A DNA stretch of 64,000 nt from Boletus sp. NGJ (GCA_019096195.1 JAGTXK010000219.1:992001-1056000), one strand, 5' to 3'. Positions 33,101 to 45,677 are shown, numbered from the stretch's first letter. Numbers and translations are program-made. Notes: generated by a model from the letters alone, not told the origin.

Positions 33101-36100
33101 CGAGGTGCTCGTCTGGATCCTGGCGATGCAATACTCAAAGGACCTCAGCGACTGGGCAAGAGCCTGCTGGAAACGTGCTTGGCATTGCCTCTCCTTATTC
33201 AGGTTGCACAGCAGCGTCAGTCCTGCGTCTTTAAGGCTCCAGACACGCATCTTAAGTCCCTCGCAAGTCTGTTCGATACCGTAGGTTGCGCGTCATATCG
33301 TGCTCGCATCTTGGTCTCAAAGTCGCTTGCCCAATTCAGACTCATGGAGTACTGCTGCAGTACCTGGAACTTCTTACATCTCCGGCTGTTGTTCCCGCTG
33401 AAGACTACGCGAAGAGGATCCTTCCTTCTTTAGCCGACCTTGGGGAGTTATACGGAATATCTGCTCCAATTTGCATGCAAATTATTCGTCCGATGCTCAA
33501 TAGTATTCTCTTGGTAAACATTCCCTCAGCCATAGTTGCCTAAATGCTGATTAGTCTCTAGAAAACGGCCTTGTTCATGCAAGAGAAAGAACGTGTCGCT
33601 AACGAAGAAGCCGAAAAGCGCCTGAAGGCTCGCTTGTCAGCAAAACGTGATCCATCTGCATCTGCATCACGCATGGAGTCGCCGAGTGGTGCCAATACGC
33701 CACGGGATAACTCTGAACAAAAGCCGCTATTAATTGAAGGCAACGAGGATAACGTGATGGAAGTTGAACTGGAAATAACCACTGCCGCTGCAGAAGTTCG
33801 TAGACCATATGTGATTGAAAACTGCAATGACTAACACTGTCCTGTAGAGTCCTTGGATACCTGAGCTTGAAGCGCTTTTTGACGATGTACGAAAGATCGC
33901 GAAGAGCAGTGCGATCGACGTAATTGGGTAAGTCTTGTGAAGTCGAATCAAAGCTTTGAGTTAAAAGAAGTCGTATTAAGCCCCGGTTTTTACCTGACGT
34001 TCTGGCAATTGTCAATGTATGATCTCTCCCCACCAGCTACCAGGTATGACGAAGAGGGAGCCGCATTACGCACCCTCAGCCGACAAGAAGATGCCAAGTA
34101 TATTAGTGCCGACCGTTCTTCTGATCGCGCGAAGAGGCTCACGGCAAGCTCACATAGGGCGAAACGTGATCGATGTAACGCGTTCGTCAACACACTGGCC
34201 CAAGAGTTTAAGGAACAGACAGCTTCGAGAGTTTTCACCTTAAAACGTTTGGCACGAGAGAAGCAGCACTGGTTTGCTCATGGTGAGTCTGCGCTATCTT
34301 CAGCGGTCCATGTTACTCAATCTACTGCCAAGTCGAGCACCGTTATGCAGTTTTGGCATCTGCCATCATTGAACATTGCATTCAACCACGCTGTTTGTTA
34401 TCACCTATGGACGCCGATTACTGCGCACAAATCATCAAAGTCATACACACGCAAGGAACGCTGGGCTTCCCCACGCTAATGTGTTACGACAAAGTAAGCA
34501 TCAAGGTTCTACACGAGAGACTATGATTGATGGCCTCTGGAACTCCAGCTGCTCGGGGATCACGTCAAGACGGTGATTTTCTCTTGCAGCGAATACGAAG
34601 CAAAGAATTACGGTATGTACCTTCAGATACATTCATTGTTGTATAGCTGTTTTATACTGGACGATAGGGCGCTTTTTGTTAGGGGTTCTTACGGACCTAT
34701 GGAAGTGGGCACAAGACGAACAACTCTTCGCCCAGGAAAACCGTACGAAGATCGGTGGAAGAACTGTTCTTCTTCCGGGATTCCAGCCACGTTGGACCAA
34801 CAAGGACCACGTAAATATCTTACCAGAAGACCTGTTGTCGTGGTCGGGCTTCAAACAGATTCTACGCAAATGGCACAGAAAGCTGGGAAGAGTGGGTGGT
34901 CTAGCACTGCCAGAGTCGGTGAATTGATAAGTCTCCACAGAGCCTCTGCAGTTGCATCGAAACAGGAGAATTTATGCACGTCTATAATGCCATCATGGTG
35001 TTAAAGGAAATTCTCCCAGTCTTTCCGCTAGCTGCTGTCGGCGAATATGGACCCGTCATCGATAGCATGATTGATAAACTGGTTGAAGGTGAGGAACGAG
35101 GTGATCTCAAGATACTGAGTAGGGCGTGAGCAGGCTTTTTCCATCCCCGGGGTATATTCTGATGTCATCGCAGCTACTCTGCAGCTTTGAAGAAGCGTGA
35201 GTCCCAGTGGGCAGTTCCACGGCCAACACCTCCCAAGGTAATCTGCTTTCACCCTAGGATTCTTTCCCACTTAATCCCCTTTTCAGCTGAATGGTGGTAC
35301 TATGTCCCCGAAGCTTGGCCCGTCGGCTTCACAAGCACTCGACAAGTCACGTTCTATACAACCGCTCAATGGCACTACGGTCCTTGTGACACCCGACACA
35401 CGCCGTGAAATCAGCACAGTCTCAGGCGTGCCAGCGGCTCCAAGAGTTCAGTCATCAAATAGCGCGCCCCAGCTTATGGATGAACGACCATCTACACCGG
35501 CAAGTTTGGCGAAATTGGCCATCGAAAGGTATGAATATAACAGGTATCAACGCTTGTTCTCAACGAAATGCGATGGAATTAGCATTCCCAGACCCGAGAA
35601 GGTGAAGCGAGTTAGGCCAGACAAGGGGAGTGAATCACCGGCACCGGATGGCGAGACCAAGTTAAAACAAGATGCCATGGATGTTGACGTTATTCCAACT
35701 GCACCAAGGGAAGGAAGGACACACCCACAACAAGAACCGGCTCCATCACGTTTTGGGGCGCGGCAGCCTTCTACCCCTGCTCAAAGTTCCATGCCTCCAA
35801 TGCTTGTTGATATTCGGGCGCCAACTCCTATTCTCAAAGAGGCTCCTAAACCTTGCCGCGCAGGGATTGCAGCACTGAGCCCACGAGAACCCCCTCTTTC
35901 CCCTAGGCAAAGGATGGAAGAGAAACAGGTACAAGAGGTCATGCCACCACCAACAGCCCCTAGTCAGACGCTTTCGGCGCAAGAGCTCCGCGAAACAGCC
36001 AAGCAAACAATCAGTCACCGTACATCGGAGAAATCTGATGACCGGCGCTCACTGGCTGATACTCGTAGCCAGCCTAGTTCTGGAGCTCCGTCTCCATTGC

Positions 36101-37542
36101 CACGTCGGCGTACCGCATCCCCTGGCACAAGGAATCATAGTTTGGAGAGTCGAGCGAGTGGCGAACGCCGGTCCGACCGCGGGACTGGAGATGGTGACCA
36201 TGTGGATGGGAGGCCCGTAGAACGAGAAGCTCGACAAGAGTTGCGATTATCCCGCAAAGATGCTCACGGTCCTCGAAGCGAAAGGGTCTCGAGCCATCGT
36301 ACGTCAGCTCGCGAGAGTGATCGGGATAGGGAAAGTGACAGGGAACGTGACCGAGAACGTGGCCGGGACAGGCATGGGGAGCGCGACCGCGATAGGGAAC
36401 GCGACAAGGAGCGCGACAGAGAGCGGGAGAAGGAAAAGGATAGGGAGCGTCGTGACAGAGATAGAGAACGAGACAGGGATAGGGATAGGGACAGGGATCG
36501 CCACCGCCGCGATGACAAGGACCGTGATCGAGAGTCGCGCAAGGACCGAGATAGATCAAGCCAAGTTTTGACGCCTGCAGCCCCTACTGCCACACCAGAG
36601 CCCCGAAGTCTTCCCACTCGACCGGACCCCGCTCGACACCGTCCCGCTACTGAGGTCGGCGATGATGCTCTTGGCAAAAGACGCCGTCTCGCCGACGACG
36701 ATGTCAGTGTCTGGTCTCTCTTTGGGTAATGCGACTTGCTGACCTGTAGACAGGTTGACCGCACGTCGAAGCGTAGCTCCCGCAAGGAAAGTCATAGAGA
36801 GGACCGTGGCCGCCGCTCGGAGAAGGAAAGCCACGATCGACCACGGGAATCCGATAGGCGTCGAACGGAACCCCAACCATCCGAAGGAGATTCCCGCGCA
36901 CCTGTCGATAAGGTATGTTGGTTAGTGAAGAACGTGATCACATCTTCAATAACATGACCTAACAGCCCAGCGAAAAGCGGATACCCGATGGTCCCAAAAC
37001 CTTGCCTCCGACTACCCCATCAGCTCCGAGGGCGATGTCATCTGCGGATGGTTCCAGGGGTGGAAGCAAGGTTGACCCTGGTGCTAGCCGAAGTGGTGGT
37101 GATTGGAAAGGCCAACAACGCGACCACGGACCACACGCATATCCGGTTTCAACTCCTAGTGGCACGCCAGACACGGGCAGTTTACGTGCAAGAATAGGCG
37201 AGAAAGATGTTACTCGCTCAACTCCCCAGGCACCAACGGTATCTTACCGGTCTGATGTGCTGCCCAAGGACGACGAGCGTGATAATAGGAAACGAACGAT
37301 GACTGGTGAGTTAGAGTAATTACTCATCAGTTTCTTACTTGAATTTACCTCGCTTCCACCTAGACCGGGATAAGGACGTTGGGGAGGCCAACAGCATCCC
37401 GGGAGGCGACCTAGCGTCACAGCCCCCGAAGCGACCGAGGATCATTCGCAATCGTTACCACTCATCTCATGGACTGGCCAAGAGGACTCTGCCGATTGAC
37501 CCCCAGGCTGGGGATAAATCACGATCGACGAGGAAGGATTAA
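30103..37542 (+). CDS. THO2: THO complex subunit 2
   Basis: Largest subunit and scaffold of THO/TREX, which packages nascent mRNA and links transcription to nuclear export and genome stability. One gene of about 7.4 kb with many short introns. The start ATG opens MNVVDRVNSCLEKWSKSGEA, joined in phase to CRNFLLPAHFNPTDPTSVET. The THOC2 N-terminal region follows (NKFNLLREQSEGYSKL, FDLDPNRALDVILDVL), then FVWDKIMGLIG and the middle domain with YFLPSLPLIRGNAVCTVEIW. The Tho2 domain includes LSPLLKYVVHQLYNGQTTEI and FYLTFWQLSMYDLSPP. After about residue 1,640 comes a disordered tail of some 600 residues with a long Arg/Glu/Asp alternating block (36310-36560). I did not fix every internal exon; the region 34300-34620 is the least certain. 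Confidence 0.9.
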
Positions 37543-37722
37543 TTATCCTTTGTAGATGAGATAATCGGTGTATCCTGTATTCGCCGTATCTATGTTACAT
37601 TACTTCCTGCCTCTCCACTGAATCGATGTGAAGGTACATTACTAGGATGAGTAGTGATAATTACTGAGGGGGGATGACTCCGAGTTGAATCAGATTAGAC
37701 GAGTTGAATCGTGAGGGATTGA

Positions 37723-38801
37723 TCACTTCTTCATCAATGTAAGGAACTCCTCGCGAGTCTTTTGCTGTGTCCGAAAACACCCCAACATACACGAGGTTAC
37801 CGTGATGGAACCCGGTTTTTGTACACCACGCATGGTCATACACATGTGACTGCAACGAGTCGAACATTGAGGAGGTGGACCGTGAGTAGTAAGAAATAAC
37901 TCACGTGGCCTCCATCACGACTGCGACTCCACGGGGCTTGATTGCTTCCTGCACTGCAATTGCGATTTGTTTGGTGAGCCGCTCCTGAACTTGTAGACGA
38001 CGGCTGAATGTTTCGGCAATCCGGGCGAGTTTGGAAAGCCCCAGCACGAGTTGATTTGGGATGTAAGCTATAGCAACCTGAGAATGGTCGATCGTGCGTG
38101 CTGCGGAGCCTTGGATGGTACCCACCTTGCCTGTGAACGGAACTAGATGATGTTCACACAGACTGGAGATGTCGATGTCACGGACCAACACCATCTCGTC
38201 GTGGTCTTCCGCGAAGACGGCATCGTTGATGACGTCTGCAAGATATGCAGGGTGGGATTGATAGGGCAAGATGGAAGCCTACCCGCTAAGCGCTCTTCGT
38301 ATCCTCGGGTCATCCACATGATGGCTTGTGCATATCGTTCGGGTGTTTTCAGAAGCCCTTCTCGGTCTGGATCTTCGCCAATACAATCGAGAATGGTGCG
38401 GACGGCAGAGGTCATTCGCTTCTCACGGGCAGCACGCTCTTGTGGAGTGGCATTGAGACGAGAGACGGTCGACTTGGCTAAAGGGAGGTTGTGAGCGTTC
38501 GGGCAGGGGAAATGAAGGGAGGGGAGGGTGTACCTGGCCAACCAAGGCCATTCGGGTCAGGAAGTGGGCTGCTGCTCTCAGGACGGTTTGTAAGTGGAGT
38601 AGATCCACCGGAGGGTGGCCGAAAGCCGTAACCTTCGCGGACATGAGGCCAGGGAGGACGTACAGGAGCTTGCTGGGGCGAGTCGTTGACAGATTGTTCA
38701 GGCCGGGAGATATCGGCATTAGCACAGTGAATCTCTAGCTGTCGTAGTTCGTTTGACAAGAGGTCGCCATGGGATAGCGTCTGCAGTTGAGAATTTTCCA
38801 T
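37723..38801 (-). CDS. FOL2: GTP cyclohydrolase I
   Basis: First enzyme of folate/tetrahydrobiopterin synthesis: GTP to 7,8-dihydroneopterin triphosphate, cytosolic homodecamer. Exons complement(37723..37849, 37905..38077, 38126..38235, 38283..38477, 38534..38801) give 290 residues. Residues 1-95 are a low-complexity Pro/Ser-rich extension. The catalytic part has [19 protein letters not shown], then [20 protein letters not shown] with the zinc Cys and His, then [18 protein letters not shown] and a [12 protein letters not shown] strand carrying the second zinc Cys (HMCM). The end [11 protein letters not shown] matches yeast Fol2. The intron 38078-38125 is in frame and free of stops, so its retention would add 16 residues inside the active domain. 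Convergent with THO2, stops about 180 bases apart. Confidence 0.95.
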
Positions 38802-39257
38802 GGGTTGGTGAGGGAGAGGTTAGGACCGACCATAAACGGATATCTCAAGGAGACGGCAACTGAGCACGCCGTCGAACCCGCTGAGCCCGCCGACCGGGTG
38901 CAAAGACAATTAGCAACCTGTGCAGGCCGGCAAGTGAAACCGTTGGTTGGGCCAGCACCTTCCAATTCGCGCATATTTCGGACAGGTTCAATTTGCTGCA
39001 GAATGGCGCTCACGCAACGCTCTCTCTTTCATTCCTAAAGCGACCTAAAGTTTCATAAACGTCGTTCCATCTTTCTTTCTTCTCACTACGTGGTCTCAGT
39101 CGGGACGCCTCTGCCAAACTCGTCTGCACCGCACGGATTCATCACCTCGGATCTCACTCGCGGTAGCATCCTGACGTGAACCCCGAGAATGCTGTGACTC
39201 TTTCCGGTTCTTATATCTGGCCATGTCGTCTCCCCGTCGTCTCCCGCATCCTTGAGA
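38802..39257. other. Divergent intergenic region (FOL2 / ABC transporter)
   Basis: About 455 bases between start codons. It contains pyrimidine-rich CTTTCTTTCTTCTC near 39070, a common fungal core-promoter feature. No coding sequence was recognised. Confidence 0.45.
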
Positions 39258-41737
39258 ATGTGTCAGGATTCGAAGCAGCCGTGTCGCCAGCTTCGGCGTC
39301 GGTGTCCAACACAGCGCCTACCCCCAAAGTCGCCACCGTATCGTTCGTTGGAGCAGGCATGGCTAGCATCTCGTGTCATGCCACGTCGTAGGGGGGCATA
39401 CCTCATGCCCGGCGCACAACGGCCCATCAACGAGACGAACATCAAACTTGCGGTCACAATCGCACAGGCGTGTCTGCCCGATTTGTTGTCCACGTTGTGG
39501 GCCCTGCATCCGGTTCGGACGTGTCTCATGATGGTTTTGCACATTGTCCGTGGCATTTTTCCAGCGTTCAGGGGCTATTCGCAAGCGATGATTGTCGACG
39601 AGGTGAGCCGGGCGGTCATTTTCGAAGCCGAGTTTTGACGTGTTCGCAGCTGCAGACGTTGATATCGTCCGCAAGTTTCTCGTGGTCGCGGCTGTTGGGA
39701 CTGCTGGTTGCCGAGATGTTCAGACGGGCGGCGGAAACAGCCATTGACTCATTCGCGTATGTCCCCAGGTCAAACTCTGTCCGGCGAGTGTTGACGGTGT
39801 TGAAAGCACTGCAAACGAAAACATAGTGCACGAGTCGGCGCGGTTTTTTGTCGAATACCAGCAGATTGCGCAGCGGCTGCGACTGGACATTCCGACGCTC
39901 ACGGACCCGGTCGTGCGGGACTGTCTTCAAGAGTCCGACCTCTTCGTTCGCTCGTTCAACGGAATGGGCAGTTTCGGACTGCTCTCGCCGTTTGATTTCA
40001 TACAGATATTGGCGTTGATGTCTGAATTGGCCTCACACCTGCTGGTGCTGTTGTCGCTCACGGGCGGTTCCGCCAACTTGGGGGCGTTGGTCTTGTCGCT
40101 TTTGTCGACGATATTCCCTCTGCTCCTGACTCGGTTTGTTGGCGCCCGCTCGTCCCCAGAGGTAGTGTACACTCCCGAGGAGGCCCGTACTGCGGAACGG
40201 CAAGAGAGGCTGCGGAATCTTGCGTACAGCGAGGTCCACCGTCCCGAGGTGCTCCTGTTTGGCCTCGGTCCGTGGGTGCTGCAGTCCTGGACGAATGCGA
40301 GAAAGTACGACGACGGGCCAATGTCGAGCCAGATGACGCTGAGTCAGCTGCTGAACCAGATCAACATTTCGGATCTCGTATTTGCGCTTCAGAATGTGAG
40401 CATGCACGATCACGCGCTCGTTTTGGTCTGATTAAGAATCGGCAGCTTCCACTTGTGCTCCTGTTTCAGACGTCGTCTGCGTCACTCGGATCGTTGGCAC
40501 TCTATCGGAGCTCGATCCAAGCGGTCGTGTTCACGTTTGGAAATTTGTTGACGACAGCGCGTATGGCATTTCAGGGAATTTTCTTGATGGGGGCCTTTTG
40601 TGCAGCGATGAATATCCATCCCGAGCTCGAACCGGCCGAGGAGGACGTGATAAATTACCCGACGTTGCCATGCGGGATGAAAATCGAAGCGAGGTCTGCA
40701 TCGAGTAATCACCCGACCAAACATGCTCACATTCCGTCATAGACACCTGTCGTACACTTACCCCGCGAGCAACCATACGTCACTCAAAGACGTCACTTTC
40801 AGCCTCGAGCCCGGAGAATCCCTCGCAATCGTGGGCTACAACGGATCAGGCAAGCTCCGGCCCAAAAAAAAAAGCGTTCTCTGTAACTCAATCTGAATTA
40901 GGAAAGTCCACGCTCGCCAAGGTCCTCTTGCGCATTCTCGATTTCGACCACGGCGAGCTGCTCGTCAACGGTGTCGACATTCGCCGCTTGTCCCCCGCCG
41001 ACTACCATCGTCGCATCACCGCCGTATTTCAAGACTTTTCAAAGTTCAACGCCACCGTCAGAGACAACGTCGGCCTCGGTTACGTTCACAAGCTGCACTC
41101 ACACGCAGCCGTTTCACATGCTGTCCACCTCGGCGGCGCGGATTCCTTTGTGGATACCCTTCCAAACGGTTTCAAGACGAGACTCGACAGCTCCCCCGCA
41201 TGCCCAGGCACTCTGCCCTCCGACACGTCCTCGCGACAGCACCAGGGTCTATCAGGCGGTCAAGTATGTCCTCGCCGTCCTCACCCATCACGACAACTCA
41301 CTCCCATATGACGGCAGTGGCAAAGAATAGCAATCTCGCGTGCCTTTATGCGAGCCGACCGTCCAGAGGTCGACCTCTTGGTGTTTGACGAGCCCGCGAG
41401 TGTCACGACCCACATCTCCACTCTCCACCAACTCACACCCCTTGACAGACATCATCACTCGACGCACATGCCCAGAACAAAATTTTCGACACCATACACC
41501 GCGTCTCACGCTCCCCTTTGGGCAACAAGACAAAAACCGTCATCTTCATTACCCACCGTCTTTCCACCGCACGTCGTGCCGATAAGATCGCGATGATGGA
41601 GCGAGGGGTACGTCCGGACTCTCCTTTTTCCGTTCCTTCATTGATGGCCGTGCCAGACCATAACCGAGTTTGGCACCCACGACGAGTTGCTCAGCAAGGG
41701 TGGCTCCTATGCTGCGCTCTACAAGGCTTCCATTTGA
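39258..41737 (+). CDS. ABC half-transporter (MsbA/ATM-like fold)
   Basis: ATP-binding cassette exporter with one membrane domain followed by one nucleotide-binding domain. Nine exons (39258..39602, 39650..39756, 39807..40395, 40470..40693, 40743..40849, 40902..41263, 41318..41401, 41449..41607, 41657..41737) give 685 residues. The NBD is complete: Walker A GYNGSGKST, Q-loop VFQDFSKFNATVRDNV, signature LSGGQWQRIAISRAFMR, Walker B LLVFDEPAS, D-loop LDAHAQ, switch His VIFITHRLST. Hydrophobic segments in the N-half (AVTIAQACLPDLLSTLWAL, LALMSELASHLLVLLSL, SLLSTIFPLLL, VVFTFGNLLTTARM) are fewer and less regular than a standard six-helix domain. The intron 40850-40901 uses a GC donor and splits the Walker A codons. 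The substrate is unknown. Confidence 0.85.
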
Positions 41738-41810
41738 CATTCTTATCAACCCAATGTATCAATCATCACGAGTGTATTATTAGTCGGCTTCACACTCGGC
41801 CACCGTAATC

Positions 41811-44800
41811 CTAGACTTGTTCGTTTGTGGAGCCGTCCATGTACACTACCGTGGCATCGTCAACGTACGCGTCAACGTGTGCATTCTCCGCCAACTCGGA
41901 CATGCCGTTCGTCGACCCGTGGATGCCCACCAACAACCCAGTATCACGGATCCCCTGGATGAGCGACGGAACTTGCAGCTAGCGATTCAGTGAGCGTCAC
42001 AACACCACTCGTGCGGCAATCCACATTACCAATAGCTCAGAATCGAAGAAGACGCCCAAAAGGTTGTTCGCTTTAGCAAATTCCACGCCCTCCGCCACAC
42101 TCGACACGTATTGATCATCACCCGTATCACACAGGTCAGGGTTGGGTCCATGACCACATCGTGATGAAAAGAAGACCGGATCTAGTTCGAAGCGAGACGT
42201 GAGATGGTGACGATCCGCAGTATATTCGAATAGGAGACATTACAATTGGGTTGCTTCCAATTCAGCCCCGCACACACTCGGGGAGAAAACGAAGTAAACG
42301 CAACACGTCGACGTGCAAAGGCCCCGTCGAGCGACGACGACGTCTGCCTGATCGTGCGAAACAGCGCGTTGACGCTCAAATTAAGATCGACGGTCTGTTG
42401 ACGCGAGGAGAGCGCTAGTTCCAGCGTCATCCCGAGATGAACCGGTAAAAGCTGCGAGATTCCATACATTAGGAGTCACTCGTTTTGCGTGGGCGTCGTA
42501 CCTGCATGAAGCGCGATAGCGGCAGCATCATTCGCGCCAGACTTTTATACCAGTCCTGAATGCACGTCATCCTGCGAACGAGCTGCTCCCCCCTATCAAG
42601 TCGATTGGCCAACGCATCGAATTGAGCGAGTGTAACATCAGCAACGCCCAGATCATAGGACGATTCCGGTAGCAGTTGCTCGCCATACAGCACCGGCTGA
42701 AGATCTCGTGTGACCTGGACGACTGCATAGACGTAATTCCCAGATACGGAAGAGAGTGTGACCGTGCGCGAGGGAGAGGCGGATGTCGAGTGGACTGATG
42801 GTGACGTGTGCGTAGAATCCATCGATCTAGGGGATTGACGCCATGGCGGTACCGTCTGCGGGCCAAGGTGTAATGGACTACCCTGCGGTAGCGTCAGGGA
42901 TTTCCAATACGTTTCGACGGCGCCGCCAACCTCCAGGGTGATGCCCTGGAACGGGGTAATGACATGGGCAGAGAAGCTAACCTGAATATGACCCGTCAGT
43001 CGTGTAGTACGGCCGGGGAACCACTCGGGTGCATACCTCGCCGATGCTGTGCAGACGGTGGTCCAGGATAGATAATGTGATGAAACTTCCGGCAGAAGAA
43101 TGAAAGATGAACGGATGAGCGACAGCACGACCAATTGTTTTGGTGCCAAAGTTCGGGTAGATCGAAAACTCCAACGCAAGGTCTGTCAAGTTAGATGCCT
43201 GGAACATAAATGTATCGTAATTCTCTTTCTGCGGAAGCGCTATAGTGTATGGAGGAGCGTTGACGCCAGGACCCGCGGTGATGACCATTTTTAGTCGGTT
43301 CGGCGAAGGCAAGGATATACTTTGTGCTAGAATCGAGTCCGACAAGCGGGCATGAAATCTGATCGCCTTTCCGGATCGCCGAGGATCAGGTGCAGGTGGT
43401 AACCCTACGGTGATTACCACCAAGTAGTTCTTGTCGAGGTAGTTGTGGCCGTAGACTCGGTGTGGCATTATGGGTGGGGGTAAAGATAGAGTCGGAATGG
43501 AATCGGGGTCGTCAATTCGCATGTCGCTCGCAGTCCGCGGAAGTGCGGGAATACGGTCGGTAGAAACGGAGGGGTGTTCTTTGGGCATCGCTTTGAGAAG
43601 CAGGTCGACGCACGCACGATGACCGTACCATGCTGCGTAGTGTATCGCTTGGTGGTCGAGCTCGTCAGTGCGATCAACGCGGGCTCCAGCATGGAGAAGA
43701 ATGCATAGGCATGAAAAATGCCCATTGCGCGCAGCGTGAAAGAGTGGTGTCCACTCGTGGTATTTGTCCGGAAGATCCCATCCGTCTTGATCCAAGAGCA
43801 ACTTGCAGACGTCCGCATGGCCATTGCGAGCAGCGAGATGGATCGGAAACTCTCCGTTGCTATTTGGAACACATTTTGCCCCTTCCTTTAGCAGTAACGA
43901 GACGACGTCCGTATAGCCGTATTGACTCGCTAGAGACAGGGGCACCAGGCTAGAATTTGGGGAGGGTGGCTGTAGGGCGATGCGGCGGTCGCACATCAAA
44001 ACCTGCACACATTCAGCACAACCTCTGAGGGTCGCATACACGACAGGGCTGCAATTGTCCACGTCGAGTACGTGCGACGGAACGCCGGCTTCCAACAGTT
44101 GCTGGCAAACAGCCACGTGACCATGCATGGCCGCATAATGCAGAGCTGATCGTCCATAGGCGTCCAACTTTTCCCTCTGCGACCCCCTTTCAAGGCACAG
44201 GTTCACGAGACGCAAAGAGCCCGCTGCCGCAGCCTCGTGAAGACATGTCCGCCCATTGATATCGTCGATGAATCCAAAGTCAAAGGGTACCTCGACGCTG
44301 GTGAGGATAAGGTCTCCAAGCTCCAAAGGTGCGTCGACGATGACTTTCCAAAGCACGCGAGTGACGTTGGACTTTCCCCCGTCCTGGGAACCGAGGATGT
44401 CGGAGTGTCGGACTAGATCTTTGATGGAGGCCTTGTCGGAGATTTCCACGGCCTTTCGTAAATCGTGTTCAAACTCGCGAAACGGGCCAGAGTACATGTT
44501 CCGCTCGATGCTGAGCTGGAGATCTAGAACATCTTGAGCAGCGGCCCCCTCGAATATGAGGCCAGTGGAGAGGTCGGTGAGGTCTAGGAGACTTGCGGCC
44601 ACGATATCCGAGAAATCTGCAATGAGCTTTTCATGTGTAAGAAACCACGAGGGACAGAGGGACGGCCATCACTTGTCTGTTAAACACAGGTTGAACCTCG
44701 ACCTGGCGAGCGAGATAGAGTTCCTTGGTTGTAGAGCGTGAGCGTTTGTCCCACTTTTTGAGGATTTTTCGGAAACCTGTCGCATTGATCTCGACAAATT

Positions 44801-45482
44801 GCTGCGGTGCACAAGTGGATTACTATCCGATAGAGAGTGTGACGACGACGACTACCTGCAGTTTGCCTAGATCCCTTTCGAGCAGACGGAAACCCTCTTC
44901 GACGGCGATCCACTCGACGTGATTCATCGCTGAACCATCTGTGGCATCCGGAAGACCCCTGAGGGCTGCAGAGCGACGCTTGGACAGGAGAGTTTCGAGA
45001 CGCAACTTTAGCTCTGCTTCCTTTTGGAGGTAGAAAGTGTTGATCTAGATTGACTGTCGTCAGACAACAGTCTGAGAGCGAGCAGCGACCACGTGCCTTT
45101 TCAAGCTCCCGCTCGAGCTTGAAGAAAAAGGCAGCCTTGTGAGCATGAAAGTCAGCGCCTCGGTCGCTGTCCTGCGCGAGCGAAGAGAGGATGGGCAATT
45201 GGCTCGGATCATCGGGGAGGGTGTCCGCTGTGGAAGATATCGCGATCGCTGGGCTGCTTGTCAGGTTCAAGAGATCGGCGGGCCGGACACCCAATGCCAA
45301 GGCAGCAGCCTCCGAGGCAGGTCGATTAGCTGCCAGTGAAGAGATGATCTTCTTGAGGAACTTGTAGTCGAGATAATACGCAGACCATCCTGGGACCTGT
45401 TCCGACTGTATTTGCTTTCCAAACTAACAAGAAAGAATGACACCGGGGCGGTCCATGACGGAGACGAAGGGCTGACCTTCAT
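41811..45482 (-). CDS. PHO81: CDK inhibitor / phosphate sensor Pho81
   Basis: SPX-ankyrin-GDPD protein that senses inositol pyrophosphates and inhibits the Pho80-Pho85 kinase when phosphate is low. The first coding exon is just MK, joined to FGKQIQSEQVPGWSAYYLDY (SPX start). The SPX domain continues with KLERELEKINTFY and INATGFRKILKKWDKRSRS. Six or so ankyrin repeats follow (GRTCLHEAAAAGSLRLVNLC, GRSALHYAAMHGHVAVC, FPIHLAARNGHADVCKLLLD, WTPLFHAARNGHFSCLCILL, HQAIHYAAWYGHRACVDLL). A C2-like and degenerate GDPD part comes next (YVYAVVQVTRDLQPVLYG, YDLGVADVTLAQFDALA) and ends VDAYVDDATVVYMDGST. The GDPD catalytic histidines of true phosphodiesterases are not apparent, as is usual in Pho81. Stops of this gene and the ABC gene are 73 bases apart, convergent. 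Confidence 0.93.
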
Positions 45483-45546
45483 ACCACAGAGATGCGATGA
45501 GGTTGGTCTCAAGATGGCAGCGTTCAGACCATGCTGGTTAATTACC

Positions 45547-45563
45547 AAAAAAAAAAAAAAAAA
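45547..45563 (+). repeat. A17 homopolymer
   Basis: Seventeen consecutive A in the 195-base gap between the PHO81 start (minus) and the PEX12 stop. A poly(dA:dT) tract of this kind commonly keeps fungal promoters nucleosome-poor; here it would belong to the PHO81 promoter. Confidence 0.6.
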
Positions 45564-45607
45564 TTTAATGACAGACGGTGCAACTAACTAGTTTGACAGT
45601 GTGCAAG

Positions 45608-45613
45608 CACGTG
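45608..45613. promoter_or_regulatory. CACGTG E-box upstream of PHO81
   Basis: GCACGTGC, a palindromic E-box about 126 bases upstream of the PHO81 start. Pho4/NUC-1 type bHLH factors of the phosphate pathway bind CACGTG. Whether this site is used is inference. Confidence 0.45.
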
Positions 45614-45677
45614 CGTCGTCGTCGATCAAACTCGAAAAGCAAATTCAGTCAACCACGATCGAATCGATAACGTCCTC

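Noticed and set aside
36264-36785. 173-codon minus-strand Ser/Arg-rich frame, SR-protein-like
   Set aside because: Antisense of the RD/RE repeat of THO2; SR repeats arise from the complement.
39258-41737. Reading the ABC gene as a pseudogene because frames change many times
   Set aside because: Nine exons with consensus ends (one GC donor) restore all NBD motifs and sum to 2,058 nt without stops.
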